DNA of 64,000 bases, taken from the NCBI GenBank assembly GCA_041874755.1, contig CP102611.1:2604001-2668000 (forward strand), in the 5' to 3' direction. This document shows, in pieces, positions 19,151 to 27,186 of the stretch. The position numbers and the translations under genes are program-made. Source of the DNA: Chitinibacter sp. SCUT-21. GTDB taxonomy: Bacteria; Pseudomonadota; Gammaproteobacteria; Burkholderiales; Chitinibacteraceae. The stretch's first letter is position 1; every line of letters begins with the position of its first letter. A model generated the notes under the pieces. It did not search any database, was not told the DNA's origin, and saw nothing but the letters and a program-made list of their open reading frames with translations.

Positions 19151-19400
19151 CTTTCGTCTCCGACCAAATAGTTTGGGGTGCGGCTTTTTTGAATGCCGCT
19201 ATTTTTTACTGCTCTATGGCAGCTCGTTGATCGTAAGGTATATGGCTTACAAAAACAACAGCGCTACAAGTGCTTGTTGCGAAAAAGAATTTATGCTTAC
19301 ATGGGGCTGATTTTTACTTCGTGAGCATGAGAAATATTCATGGGTAAATAGATTGTTTGGTGTTACCATTCATAAATTAACTGCTTTTGAGTTGTAAAAA

Positions 19401-20237
19401 ATGACCTCCGGATTGCGCCCCATTAGTTTTGAATTTTTCCCACCTAAAACCGAAGAGGGCGCGGCCAAATTAGCGACTACGCGTCAGCAATTGGCGCAAT
19501 TTAATCCTGAATTTTTCTCGGTCACCTTTGGTGCTGGCGGCACCACGCAAGAGGGCACTTTGCGTGCGGTGTTGTCGATCCGCGAAGCGGGTTTTGCCGC
19601 GGCGCCGCATCTTTCTTGCATTGGCTCAACGCGCGACAGCATTCGGCAAATTGTGCAGCAGTATAAAGACCATGGCATTCGCCATATTGTTGCGCTGCGC
19701 GGCGATATTCCATCGGGGATGGTTGGTTTGGGCGAGTTTCGTTATGCCAATGAGCTGGTCAGCTTTTTGCGCGCAGAATTTGGCGATTGGTTTCACATTG
19801 AAGTGGCCGCTTACCCCGAGTTTCACCCGCAATCGGAAAGCGCAGAAGCGGATATGCGCAACTTTGTGAACAAAGTGCGCGCCGGTGCTGATTCGGCGAT
19901 CACGCAATATTTCTTTAACGCCGATGCTTATTTCCGCTTTGTCGATGAAGTGCTCGCGCGCGGGGTGAATATCCCTATCGTGCCGGGCATGATGCCGATT
20001 CAAAACTACAGCCAGTTACAACGTTTTTCTGATATGTGTGGCGCAGAAATTCCGCGTTGGTTGCGTCTGCGTTTGCAGTCTATGGGCGACGATACCGCAT
20101 CGATTCGTGCGTTTGGTTTGGATTTTGTCACCGAGCTCTCTGATCGCTTACTTAGTGGTGGTGCGCCGGGCTTGCACTTTTACACGCTCAATTCCGCTGG
20201 CGCGGTATCAACGATTTGCCAGCGTTTAGGGTATTGA
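19401..20237 (+). CDS. metF: Methylenetetrahydrofolate reductase
   Basis: A 278-residue FAD enzyme that reduces 5,10-methylene-THF to 5-methyl-THF for methionine synthesis. Family motifs: SFEFFPPKTEEG at the N-terminus, FFSVTFGAGG, HLSCIG, and IRHIVALRGDIP around the flavin site, with the PIVPGMMPI strand. The length is slightly under the usual 290. No methionine-related gene is next to it and no SAH or SAM riboswitch was recognised upstream. The last codons (GGG TAT TGA) fall in a motif that recurs in the window. Confidence 0.95.
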   Translation: MTSGLRPISFEFFPPKTEEGAAKLATTRQQLAQFNPEFFSVTFGAGGTTQEGTLRAVLSIREAGFAAAPHLSCIGSTRDSIRQIVQQYKDHGIRHIVALRGDIPSGMVGLGEFRYANELVSFLRAEFGDWFHIEVAAYPEFHPQSESAEADMRNFVNKVRAGADSAITQYFFNADAYFRFVDEVLARGVNIPIVPGMMPIQNYSQLQRFSDMCGAEIPRWLRLRLQSMGDDTASIRAFGLDFVTELSDRLLSGGAPGLHFYTLNSAGAVSTICQRLGY

Positions 20238-20286
20238 TGGGTATTGCTTTTTTGCGCTTTTAAAATAATGGCTACAAGGCTATACC

Positions 20287-20775
20287 CTAGAGACTGTTCG
20301 TGGTTTTGGTGAGTGGCACCACGCGGGCTGTCACTCCATCAGTAATCACATCCACATGCTGACCCACGCTAAAGTTGAGGTCAGCATCTTGCACCACAAC
20401 CAAGCGCTGCGCGTTATCCTTCATTAAAATCGTTAATTCTTTCGCTGGTTTGCGCGTGATATTGGTTTCGATTTTATTGCCCAGTAAGCCGCCTAAAATC
20501 GATCCAATCACGCCGCTCACCACTGCACCGCTGCCTTTGCCGATATGTGAAGACGCGCCAAGTCCGCCGATCACCGCACCTGCAATTGAGCCGATGCCTG
20601 TGCTGCTATCGTCCATTTTTACGTCGCGAATATTCTCAATCACACCCGCGCGTGCAGTGGTCAGCTGCTTCATCTCGTTTTTTTTATACACATTGGCCGA
20701 GTCGGCTGTAATGCATGCACTGAGCAGACTAGTACTCGCCAGGATGCAAGCCGTTAAAAACTGTTTGCCGCGCAT
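20287..20775 (-). CDS. Glycine-zipper outer-membrane lipoprotein (SlyB/PcP-like)
   Basis: A 162-residue lipoprotein: signal peptide ending in the lipobox LLSAC (Cys21), then a Gly-rich stretch at about 60-100 (GSIAGAVIGGLGASS and VVSGVIGSILGGLLGNKIE) of the glycine-zipper 2TM type, and a beta-rich C-terminus with RLVVVQDADLNFSVGQHVDV. This is the layout of the Pcp/SlyB family, which stabilises the outer membrane. A good AGGAGG site precedes the start. Monocistronic and convergent with metF. Confidence 0.88.
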   Translation of the reverse strand: MRGKQFLTACILASTSLLSACITADSANVYKKNEMKQLTTARAGVIENIRDVKMDDSSTGIGSIAGAVIGGLGASSHIGKGSGAVVSGVIGSILGGLLGNKIETNITRKPAKELTILMKDNAQRLVVVQDADLNFSVGQHVDVITDGVTARVVPLTKTTNSL

Positions 20776-21007
20776 AGGGCCTCCTTGCTTCGCTTTCTTC
20801 TCCTTAGTTTACGCTCGCAGCATTGAAAAAACTGTACCAAATGTCATCTTCTAGTGCCCACCGCGTCGATTATTTCAATAACCATAGATAAGTTTTTCGG
20901 CACGGCATGTCCCCTTAGTCGTAAGATTAAGGCATTGATACGCTGACTTATTTTCAAACGAAGTATTTCGTCTAAAATAAAGCCACAATCAATGTATGGG
21001 CTTTGGA

Positions 21008-21775
21008 ATGAAGTATTTTTTTCTTTTGCTACTGAGCTTGTTTTTATCTGCAGGCAGCCACGCGGCAAAAATCGTGAAGGTGGGCGCGGCCGTATTTCCG
21101 CCTTATATCGTGGAACGCAACAATGGTGATTTGTACATTGAACTGTTAGATGTAATGAATGCCTTTCAAGATCAATATCAGTTTGTTGTCGTTGCCAGCA
21201 ATCCTAGCCGACGCTTTATCGATTTTGATCGAGGCCTGTTTGATGTGTCTTTTTACGATAATCTAGCCTGGGGTTGGCAGGGGCGCTCGGTTGAGGCAAG
21301 CCCTATTTTTCTGCGGGGTTGTGAGCGCTATGTGGCGCTGAAAAAAGCGGGGCGAGATCAGTCATTTTTTGCAGAGTTTGATAAAAAACGCATGCTTGGT
21401 TTACGTGGGTATCACTACCAATTTGCCCAATACAATGCCGATCCGCAGTATCTACTCAAGCACTTTCGCATGATAGGCTCATTGAATCATGACGCCACGC
21501 TTAGGCAATTAAAAGCTGGGCGTGGTGATATTGCACTGTTAACCGAAGCGTATCTGCTGCAGAAACTAGCCAGTGAGCCTCAACTACAAGATCAATTACT
21601 GATCGGCACAGTCCCAGATCAGGTTTACCACCACACCGTTGTGGTCCGCAAAGGTACATCGCCTAGTGCCGCGGAAATTGGCGAATTGTTAGAAAAAATG
21701 GAACGCACCGGTGCCCTACAGCCGCTGTGGCAAAAGTATGGCACTGGCCATGCGTGCGAGAAAAAGCGTAATTAA
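21008..21775 (+). CDS. Periplasmic solute-binding protein, family 3-like
   Basis: A 255-residue exported protein with signal peptide MKYFFLLLLSLFLSAGSHA; a second in-frame ATG lies 12 bp upstream. The mature part (IVKVGAAVFPPYIVERNNGDL) follows the two-lobed pattern of amino-acid binding proteins, including the FDVSFYDN segment and the RGDIALLTEAYL segment. No transporter permease or ATPase is adjacent, so it may be an orphan receptor or feed a remote ABC or sensor system. The ligand cannot be predicted. A decayed chemoreceptor fragment lies just downstream in the opposite direction. Confidence 0.78.
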   Translation: MKYFFLLLLSLFLSAGSHAAKIVKVGAAVFPPYIVERNNGDLYIELLDVMNAFQDQYQFVVVASNPSRRFIDFDRGLFDVSFYDNLAWGWQGRSVEASPIFLRGCERYVALKKAGRDQSFFAEFDKKRMLGLRGYHYQFAQYNADPQYLLKHFRMIGSLNHDATLRQLKAGRGDIALLTEAYLLQKLASEPQLQDQLLIGTVPDQVYHHTVVVRKGTSPSAAEIGELLEKMERTGALQPLWQKYGTGHACEKKRN

Positions 21776-21776
21776 A

Positions 21777-22010
21777 TTCTAAACTGCGCGTCGCTTTGTT
21801 GTAGTTCGTTACGCTCAGCCAGTTTATGCACTCCATCTGCGATCACGGCAAAGCCACTGCCTTATTCGCTAGCCCATGCCGCTTCAATGGCGACATTGAG
21901 CGCCAGTAAAGTGGTTTGACCTGCACTGTCTTTAATGACCGCCACAACGCCCGAAATTTCGCGTGCTTTGTGGTCTTAGGCTTGAATTGTCTGCTTGTAC
22001 GTTAAAGCTA
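21777..22010 (-). pseudogene. Methyl-accepting chemotaxis protein fragment
   Basis: On the minus strand the conserved MCP signalling tip can be read: AREISGVVAVIKDSAGQTT, LLALNVAIEAAWASE, then a stop (21862-21864), then GSGFAVIADGVHKLAERNE. A second in-frame stop interrupts just before AREIS. Intact receptors have EQGRGFAVVADEVR here, so the first stop replaces a Gln codon. There is no start, membrane part or C-terminal end. It is a clear remnant of a lost chemoreceptor; the missing rest is not nearby. Confidence 0.85.
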
Positions 22011-22049
22011 ATGTTTACATTGAAATACCCTGCCAGAGTATTTGGGGGC

Positions 22050-22658
22050 TTAAACTGGGCGGCGGCGATACCAACCTGTTAGCGAAAAGCGTTCGCGCTT
22101 GGCTGGTAACACTTCATGCTCAAAGCGGTTCGACATAAATACCGCCAGCGTGCCGCCGTAGGGCGTGACATCAACATGGCTGCCATCGTCCAGATAAATG
22201 CGCAATTGGCCGCCATCATCGGCATGCCATTCAGGATTCAGGTATTGCACCACGGTTACCACGCGTGTGTCTTGCTCGCGATGCTGATCCAAATGGCGTT
22301 GATAAAACGCCCCGACTGGATAGCTAGCAAAGTGCCATTCCAGCTCGTGTAGCCCCAAATACAGCGTACGATTCAGGTATTGCTGCAACAATGCCATACG
22401 CTCATTGGCGCTGCGCATCGCCGCATCGTCGTCTTCAACCCATAAAACCGAATCGCCGCGAATGTCGCTGCGGATTTGATGCCCCGCTTCGCGTCCCACG
22501 CCAGCGCGGTTAAATTGATCGCGCCGACTTTGTGCCAATTGCTGTAATTCGAGCACGGTGGCTGAGTCGAGAAAATGGGGAATCTCAATCCAACCAGGGC
22601 CGGCTAGGGCATCGCAAATTTGCTCGAGAATGTCATCGGCAATCAAGGGGCTATTCAT
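22050..22658 (-). CDS. 2-oxoglutarate/Fe(II) oxygenase (prolyl 4-hydroxylase type)
   Basis: A 202-residue dioxygenase of the P4Hc/SM-20 type. The iron ligands HxD (YQRHLDQH) and a distal His (RFEHEVLP), plus the Arg that binds 2-oxoglutarate (ERFSLTGWYRR), are all present, so it should be active. Similar bacterial enzymes hydroxylate proline in proteins such as EF-Tu, but the substrate here is unknown. The start at 22658 overlaps the end of the upstream SpecificRecomb gene by 8 bp; the longer frame upstream lies inside that gene. Confidence 0.87.
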   Translation of the reverse strand: MNSPLIADDILEQICDALAGPGWIEIPHFLDSATVLELQQLAQSRRDQFNRAGVGREAGHQIRSDIRGDSVLWVEDDDAAMRSANERMALLQQYLNRTLYLGLHELEWHFASYPVGAFYQRHLDQHREQDTRVVTVVQYLNPEWHADDGGQLRIYLDDGSHVDVTPYGGTLAVFMSNRFEHEVLPAKRERFSLTGWYRRRPV

Positions 22659-24645
22659 TGGCTTTCTCAGGCTGAGCTTTCGGGGCAATAAAAAAGTCGA
22701 TCGGGCGCTGCCAGAAGCGCTTCCACAACAAACCAACAATCGGCTGCAATTCGCGCAGGCGGCGTTTGCGTGAGCGCAATGCAACCCAGAGCGCCAACAC
22801 AAAGCTGGTAATTAAATTGGTGGCACCAATCAGCGCCACGCCAAGGAAGGCCCAACCGATGGCCATCAGCGGCATTTCAAAGCCATTGCCCGCGAAGGCG
22901 TATGATAAATTGGCGGCCGAGAAGGTAATGTGACGAATATCAACCGGCAAGCCGAGCAGAATCCCAATGGTGCCGATGCTGCCCAGCATAAAGCCGAAAT
23001 AAAAATTTCCCGCCAGCGCGCCCAAATTGTGCTCAATGTATTGACCGACTTTTTGCGCGCGATAATCGCCAATGATTTTACGCAGCATGGGTAGGGCGGC
23101 AATCCGCTCTGGAATGCGATTGTAGAGCGCTTTATTATCGTAATAACCTGAAATCAAACCTGCTAGGAATAAACACACCCCGGCAATCGCCGCGTGCGGA
23201 ATGCCCATGCCGGCGATGGGCTGCAAGTCGCGTAATAGTGTTTCAGCTTTTTCCGGTCCGACCACGTGTTCGCCCAGTCTATCCCACCACAACCATGCAA
23301 TCCCCAGCGCCACCGGCATAGCGAGCAAAACGTTGCCCATAATCGCGATAAATTGGGTGCGAACAACTTTGACAATCAGCTCGATTAAATTGCTATACCC
23401 ATCGGCGTTTTTACTGCCCGCTGCTGGCAACGCCGCCGCGATCCGCGCCGCCGTCATCGCGGGTTGTTTGGTCGCAATCGTGCAATGCATTAAATGCACC
23501 AGCATAAAACCGATGGCGTAATTTAGGCTAAATGCAAAGGCTTCCAGCAGCAGCGGTAAGTGTGCTTTGGCAATCAAAATTTTGATCAGCGCCATAAAAC
23601 CTACCACCACACCTGCGCCCGCCGCCGAGCGGAACATATCCAGCCATTCACGGCGTGATTCGCTGGTGTAATGCTCGCCAGTGTGGCTAGCGTGTTCGGT
23701 AATCTGCAGCGCCAAAAGCTCGGTATTCTCACGGAATACATCACCAACACTATTTTTGCGGTTTTCCGCTTTGACTAATACAAGAAATAAGCGAACCAGT
23801 GCATCGCCTTGCGTCACGGTAGGATCGATTAATTCGAAGAGTAACTTCATTCGATCAATGTGCTGTTTCAGACGCAATAAATGGTAAGTCAGGCTGACCG
23901 ACGCCCCGTTTTTGGAGGCATATTTCCACACCCGACCCATGATCGTTTCGCATTGCTCCAGCAATACTAATAAATGACGATGATCTTCGGCTGGCGCAGC
24001 GCGTACCGTTAAATCTTGCCGATATTTTTCGATATAGTTCAGCACTTCGGCATTTAGGCGCACAAAAGGCGATTCAAAGCGCTCTACATCGGGGTAACTG
24101 CGAATAATTTCCGGCTCAAGTCCAATGGCTGAAATACGACACGATAAAACCTGAATGGCTTCCAGTTGTTGCAAGCGGATATGTGCAGGTGATTCATCCG
24201 GCGGCACCTCTTCCATGTGCAGGGCATTGCCAATTTCATGCCATACATCCCGGGGGATTGCCTCTAGCCACAAGTAATCATCTGGTTTGTGAAAGATTAC
24301 CCCCAGTAAATCGCTGAAATGTTCTTCATTAACAGTGGGGGGGAGTAATTTCGCGCCAATCCGGCGCTTAACCGCAGTCATCATGCTCTCGTTGAGCAAA
24401 ATCCCCGTTTCGGTATAGAGATTAACTTGACGGGTGTTATCGAGCAGCGAGTAAAACTCATTGCGTAATGCCGCGCGATACTCGGGATGTTGTTCAAGTA
24501 GATAACACAATGCGCGCGCATTATTAATCGCAGCGATGTGATCATCGGCCTTCATGGGCCGTAATGCATTGACCAGCGCAGTGAGCTTAGTCAGTGAATC
24601 TTGATCCGTTTTGCTGTTCTGCATCTCGCGCAGCAGTTGTTCCAT
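22651..24645 (-). CDS. SpecificRecomb-family (Gcr-like) inner-membrane protein
   Basis: A 664-residue protein. The first ~340 residues are soluble and helical; the second half carries several membrane helices (for example VVGFMALIKILIA, FIAIMGNVLLAMPVALGIAWLWW). It matches my memory of the 'site-specific recombinase' Gcr family (PF10136) of Neisseria and other betaproteobacteria. That name is historical: a polytopic membrane protein with no recombinase motif is unlikely to recombine DNA. Function is unknown. Coupled to the downstream oxygenase gene by an 8-bp overlap. Confidence 0.75.
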   Translation of the reverse strand: MEQLLREMQNSKTDQDSLTKLTALVNALRPMKADDHIAAINNARALCYLLEQHPEYRAALRNEFYSLLDNTRQVNLYTETGILLNESMMTAVKRRIGAKLLPPTVNEEHFSDLLGVIFHKPDDYLWLEAIPRDVWHEIGNALHMEEVPPDESPAHIRLQQLEAIQVLSCRISAIGLEPEIIRSYPDVERFESPFVRLNAEVLNYIEKYRQDLTVRAAPAEDHRHLLVLLEQCETIMGRVWKYASKNGASVSLTYHLLRLKQHIDRMKLLFELIDPTVTQGDALVRLFLVLVKAENRKNSVGDVFRENTELLALQITEHASHTGEHYTSESRREWLDMFRSAAGAGVVVGFMALIKILIAKAHLPLLLEAFAFSLNYAIGFMLVHLMHCTIATKQPAMTAARIAAALPAAGSKNADGYSNLIELIVKVVRTQFIAIMGNVLLAMPVALGIAWLWWDRLGEHVVGPEKAETLLRDLQPIAGMGIPHAAIAGVCLFLAGLISGYYDNKALYNRIPERIAALPMLRKIIGDYRAQKVGQYIEHNLGALAGNFYFGFMLGSIGTIGILLGLPVDIRHITFSAANLSYAFAGNGFEMPLMAIGWAFLGVALIGATNLITSFVLALWVALRSRKRRLRELQPIVGLLWKRFWQRPIDFFIAPKAQPEKANE

Positions 24646-24681
24646 ACCTAATCCTTGTTCAAGACTATCCTCGCCTAAGAC

Positions 24682-24939
24682 TTAGCTAGGGCGAGTTTGG
24701 TTCTCTAAATCTGTGAGCCAGTACATTGCATCGTGGCGGCTATTTCCACACATCTCCAGCGCGGGTTGCAGCCCTGCACAAACAGCTGGCCGATCTGGGT
24801 GCATGAATATTTTACACCGCAAACTGTCATCAAGCTGAATACAAGCCACACCCGCAGGCTTGCCATTGGGCATTCCGGGTATCGGGCTGGAGATGGAAGG
24901 GGCGGTGCAGCAGGCGCCGCAGTGTGATCGACATTGCAT
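24682..24939 (-). CDS. YkgJ-family cysteine cluster protein
   Basis: A protein of 85 residues with the YkgJ/Fliy-like cysteine pattern: CRSHCGACC near the N-terminus, then single cysteines at VACIQL, RCKIF and AVCAGL, and [10 protein letters not shown] resembling the family R-P-xxC. It probably binds zinc or an Fe-S cluster; function is unknown. A TATAAT element ends 7 bases before the ATG and there is no ribosome site, so the mRNA may be leaderless. Confidence 0.85.
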   Translation of the reverse strand: MQCRSHCGACCTAPSISSPIPGMPNGKPAGVACIQLDDSLRCKIFMHPDRPAVCAGLQPALEMCGNSRHDAMYWLTDLENQTRPS

Positions 24940-25079
24940 TTGGCCGATTATACCTGATACCTGTCTACATCAAGTCTGACAAGGTTGGTGCTTAGTCGGC
25001 GTGGCTTTGGTACATTGGCAGACTAATATCAGCGGCTTAGCCGCAAGGCCGTTAGAGCCACCATGGATGGAGTGTGAAA

Positions 25080-25847
25080 ATGTTACGTCAAACCGTATTG
25101 GCAGTGAGTTTGTGCTTGGCGCTGTCTGCCGCCCACGCCCAAGAGGCGCAATCATCGGCCAATCAAGCGCTGGTGAATGAATCATTCGAGAGCGGCACTG
25201 CGCTGCCCAGTGATTGGACCTTAACCGCGTGGCAACCCAATATTTCAACCGCTACGGTTGCGGCAGCGAGCGCTGCCGATGGTCAGCAAGTCTTGCATTT
25301 AAGCAGTAGCAAACCCAACCACGTGCGCGTGAATAAAACTGTGCCCGTCGAGCCGAATCAAACGTATTTATTCCAAGCCAAAGTCAAAGCGCGTGGCGCG
25401 AATGCCGACAAACTCGCTGCGGTGATCGGCGTTGAGGGCGTGTATGACGTCAGTGAAACCGTGCGTACCGATGCTGAATGGCAGCTGCGCCAAGTGTATA
25501 TCAAGACTAACGACGCGCAGCAGTTGCAACTCTTGCTTGGTCTTGGGCACTTTGGCAATGAAAATCAGGGTGAGGCGTGGTTTGATGCGGTGAGCTTGGA
25601 AAAAGTCACCGAGGTACCCGCAGGCGCGAAAGTACTAGAAATGCCGCGCTCGCAAGCCAAGACCGAGAACGTCACCGCAGCACTGAGCCCCGCAGCTCAA
25701 GGCAAAGCCGCGCCGTGGCTGATGCTGGTTGGATCAACGCTGGTGCTGTCGGTGTTTGGGATGGCGCTGGCCATGGTGCTGATGCGCCGCAATGTTGTGG
25801 AAAAGGGCGTCGTCGTAAAAGATGACGCGAAGGATGCCGCATCATGA
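25080..25847 (+). CDS. Exported carbohydrate-binding-like domain protein with C-terminal membrane anchor
   Basis: A 255-residue protein with a Sec signal peptide (cut after AAHAQ) and a start at ATG 25080 set by GGAG seven bases upstream. Residues ~30-180 form a beta-sandwich of the CBM4/9 type (NESFESGT, VPVEPNQTYLFQAKVKARG, GEAWFDAVSLEKV). A linker PAGAKVLEM leads to one membrane helix near residues 215-240 and a short basic/acidic cytoplasmic tail. The same module and the same GAKV linker form the N-terminus of the large glycosyltransferase at 35335. It overlaps the acyltransferase gene by 4 bp. Ligand and role are unknown. Confidence 0.72.
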   Translation: MLRQTVLAVSLCLALSAAHAQEAQSSANQALVNESFESGTALPSDWTLTAWQPNISTATVAAASAADGQQVLHLSSSKPNHVRVNKTVPVEPNQTYLFQAKVKARGANADKLAAVIGVEGVYDVSETVRTDAEWQLRQVYIKTNDAQQLQLLLGLGHFGNENQGEAWFDAVSLEKVTEVPAGAKVLEMPRSQAKTENVTAALSPAAQGKAAPWLMLVGSTLVLSVFGMALAMVLMRRNVVEKGVVVKDDAKDAAS

Positions 25848-27100
25848 GCGCGTCAACCCTAGAAAACCCGCACGCGCCGACGAGCGCTGCGCAGCATATT
25901 GCGATTGTCGATGGCTTGCGCGGCTTGGCGATTTTGCTGGTCGTGCTGTTTCACTATTGGCAAATCACGTGGTGGGTGATTCCCGTGCCGTTCACGGGCG
26001 GTACGATCAATTTTGAAATGATTCAATACGCTGGTGCGCTGGGTGTTGAATTGTTTTTCTTTTTAAGCGCATTTTGTCTTGCCTATCCACACGCCAAAGT
26101 GATGCTGGACAAGGGCAGTCTACCGAGCATTGCCCACTATACTTATCGCCGTGCGATCAAAATTTTGCCATCGTACTGGCTGGCGATGCTGCTGTTGCTG
26201 GTGCTGTTGCCCGAGATGTACCCCACCAGCGGCCAGCGTGGCTACTGGACTGATATCCTGATGCACTTGGGCTTTGTGCATAATCTGTTCCCCGACACGC
26301 ACGGCAGCATCAATGGCGTGTTCTGGTCGCTCGGGGTTGAGGTGCAGTTTTACCTGATCTTCCCGCTGCTTGCGTGGGGTTTCCGCCGCAAGCCGTGGCT
26401 GGTGTTTGCGCTGATGTGCGCGGTGGCGCTGATGTATCGCCACTGGACACGGACCTTGCCAATGTGGGAGTTCGTTAACTTAAATAATCAATTGCCGGGA
26501 TTTCTTGATTTATTTGGCGGCGGCATGCTGACCGCGTATTTGCTGGTTTGGGTGCGAGATCAGGGTGCGAGTGTGCTGAGTGCAGTGAAATCGGGCATGG
26601 GCGTGATCGTTGCGCTTGCGCTGTTGACGATGCTGCTGCTGTTTAATGATTTGTATCTAGCCCGTTTTGAGCCCGATTCCTACCCCATTTGGCAATCGCA
26701 CCATCGGCTGATGTTCGGTATCGTGCTCATCGCGCTGACCGTTGCGGCCACCTACGCGCACGCAATTTTCCGCACCATCCTCGCCAATCGCGCGCTGACC
26801 TTTTTGTCGCTGATCTCGTACAACTTGTACATCTGGCACCAAGTCATCGCCCGCGTCATCAAAGAGCACGGCTGGTGGACCGCCGCCACACCCACACCGA
26901 CTGACGATCCCACGTGGCGCTGGAGTATGTTCTTTGTGGCCTTCATAGCCTCAATCCTCGTCGCCAGCCTGATCACCTATTGCTTCGAGCGGCCGTTGCT
27001 GCAATATGGGGTGAAGGGATGTTGGGCTAGGCTAAAAGCCAAGATGGCGGGGTATATGGCAGAGGAAGAATCCAGTGTTCCTGCTAAGGCAAATACATGA
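25844..27100 (+). CDS. Acyltransferase-3 (OafA/YrhL-type) membrane protein
   Basis: A 418-residue integral membrane enzyme of the acyltransferase-3 family, which moves acetyl or other acyl groups onto surface sugars. The N-terminal signature DGLRGLAILLVVLFH with the conserved His is at residues 23-38; about ten membrane helices follow (FFFLSAFCLAYP, SLGVEVQFYLIFPLLAW with the conserved Glu, and SYNLYIWH). Translationally coupled to the CBM-like anchor protein upstream. It probably O-acylates a glycan made by the neighbouring cluster. Confidence 0.92.
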   Translation: MSASTLENPHAPTSAAQHIAIVDGLRGLAILLVVLFHYWQITWWVIPVPFTGGTINFEMIQYAGALGVELFFFLSAFCLAYPHAKVMLDKGSLPSIAHYTYRRAIKILPSYWLAMLLLLVLLPEMYPTSGQRGYWTDILMHLGFVHNLFPDTHGSINGVFWSLGVEVQFYLIFPLLAWGFRRKPWLVFALMCAVALMYRHWTRTLPMWEFVNLNNQLPGFLDLFGGGMLTAYLLVWVRDQGASVLSAVKSGMGVIVALALLTMLLLFNDLYLARFEPDSYPIWQSHHRLMFGIVLIALTVAATYAHAIFRTILANRALTFLSLISYNLYIWHQVIARVIKEHGWWTAATPTPTDDPTWRWSMFFVAFIASILVASLITYCFERPLLQYGVKGCWARLKAKMAGYMAEEESSVPAKANT

Positions 27101-27146
27101 GCTGGTATCTGAAAGATGGCGATAGATATTCGCCAACAGCATAATA

Positions 27147-27172
27147 AATAAGGCTGCAATCGCGGCCTTATT
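27147..27172. terminator. Bidirectional terminator
   Basis: AATAAGGCTGC and GCGGCCTTATT pair (one G-T wobble) around an AATC loop between the convergent acyltransferase and membrane-protein genes. The T-run is short, so efficiency is uncertain. Confidence 0.6.
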
Positions 27173-27186
27173 GATTGGATTTCAGA

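Noticed and set aside
18401..19171. Several plus-strand frames opposite the chitinase linkers, rich in Gly/Val or Trp/Cys
   Set aside because: They are the antisense of Pro/Thr repeats, which leaves several frames open by chance.
22651..24645. Recombinase activity implied by the family name
   Set aside because: Polytopic membrane protein with no tyrosine or serine recombinase motif.
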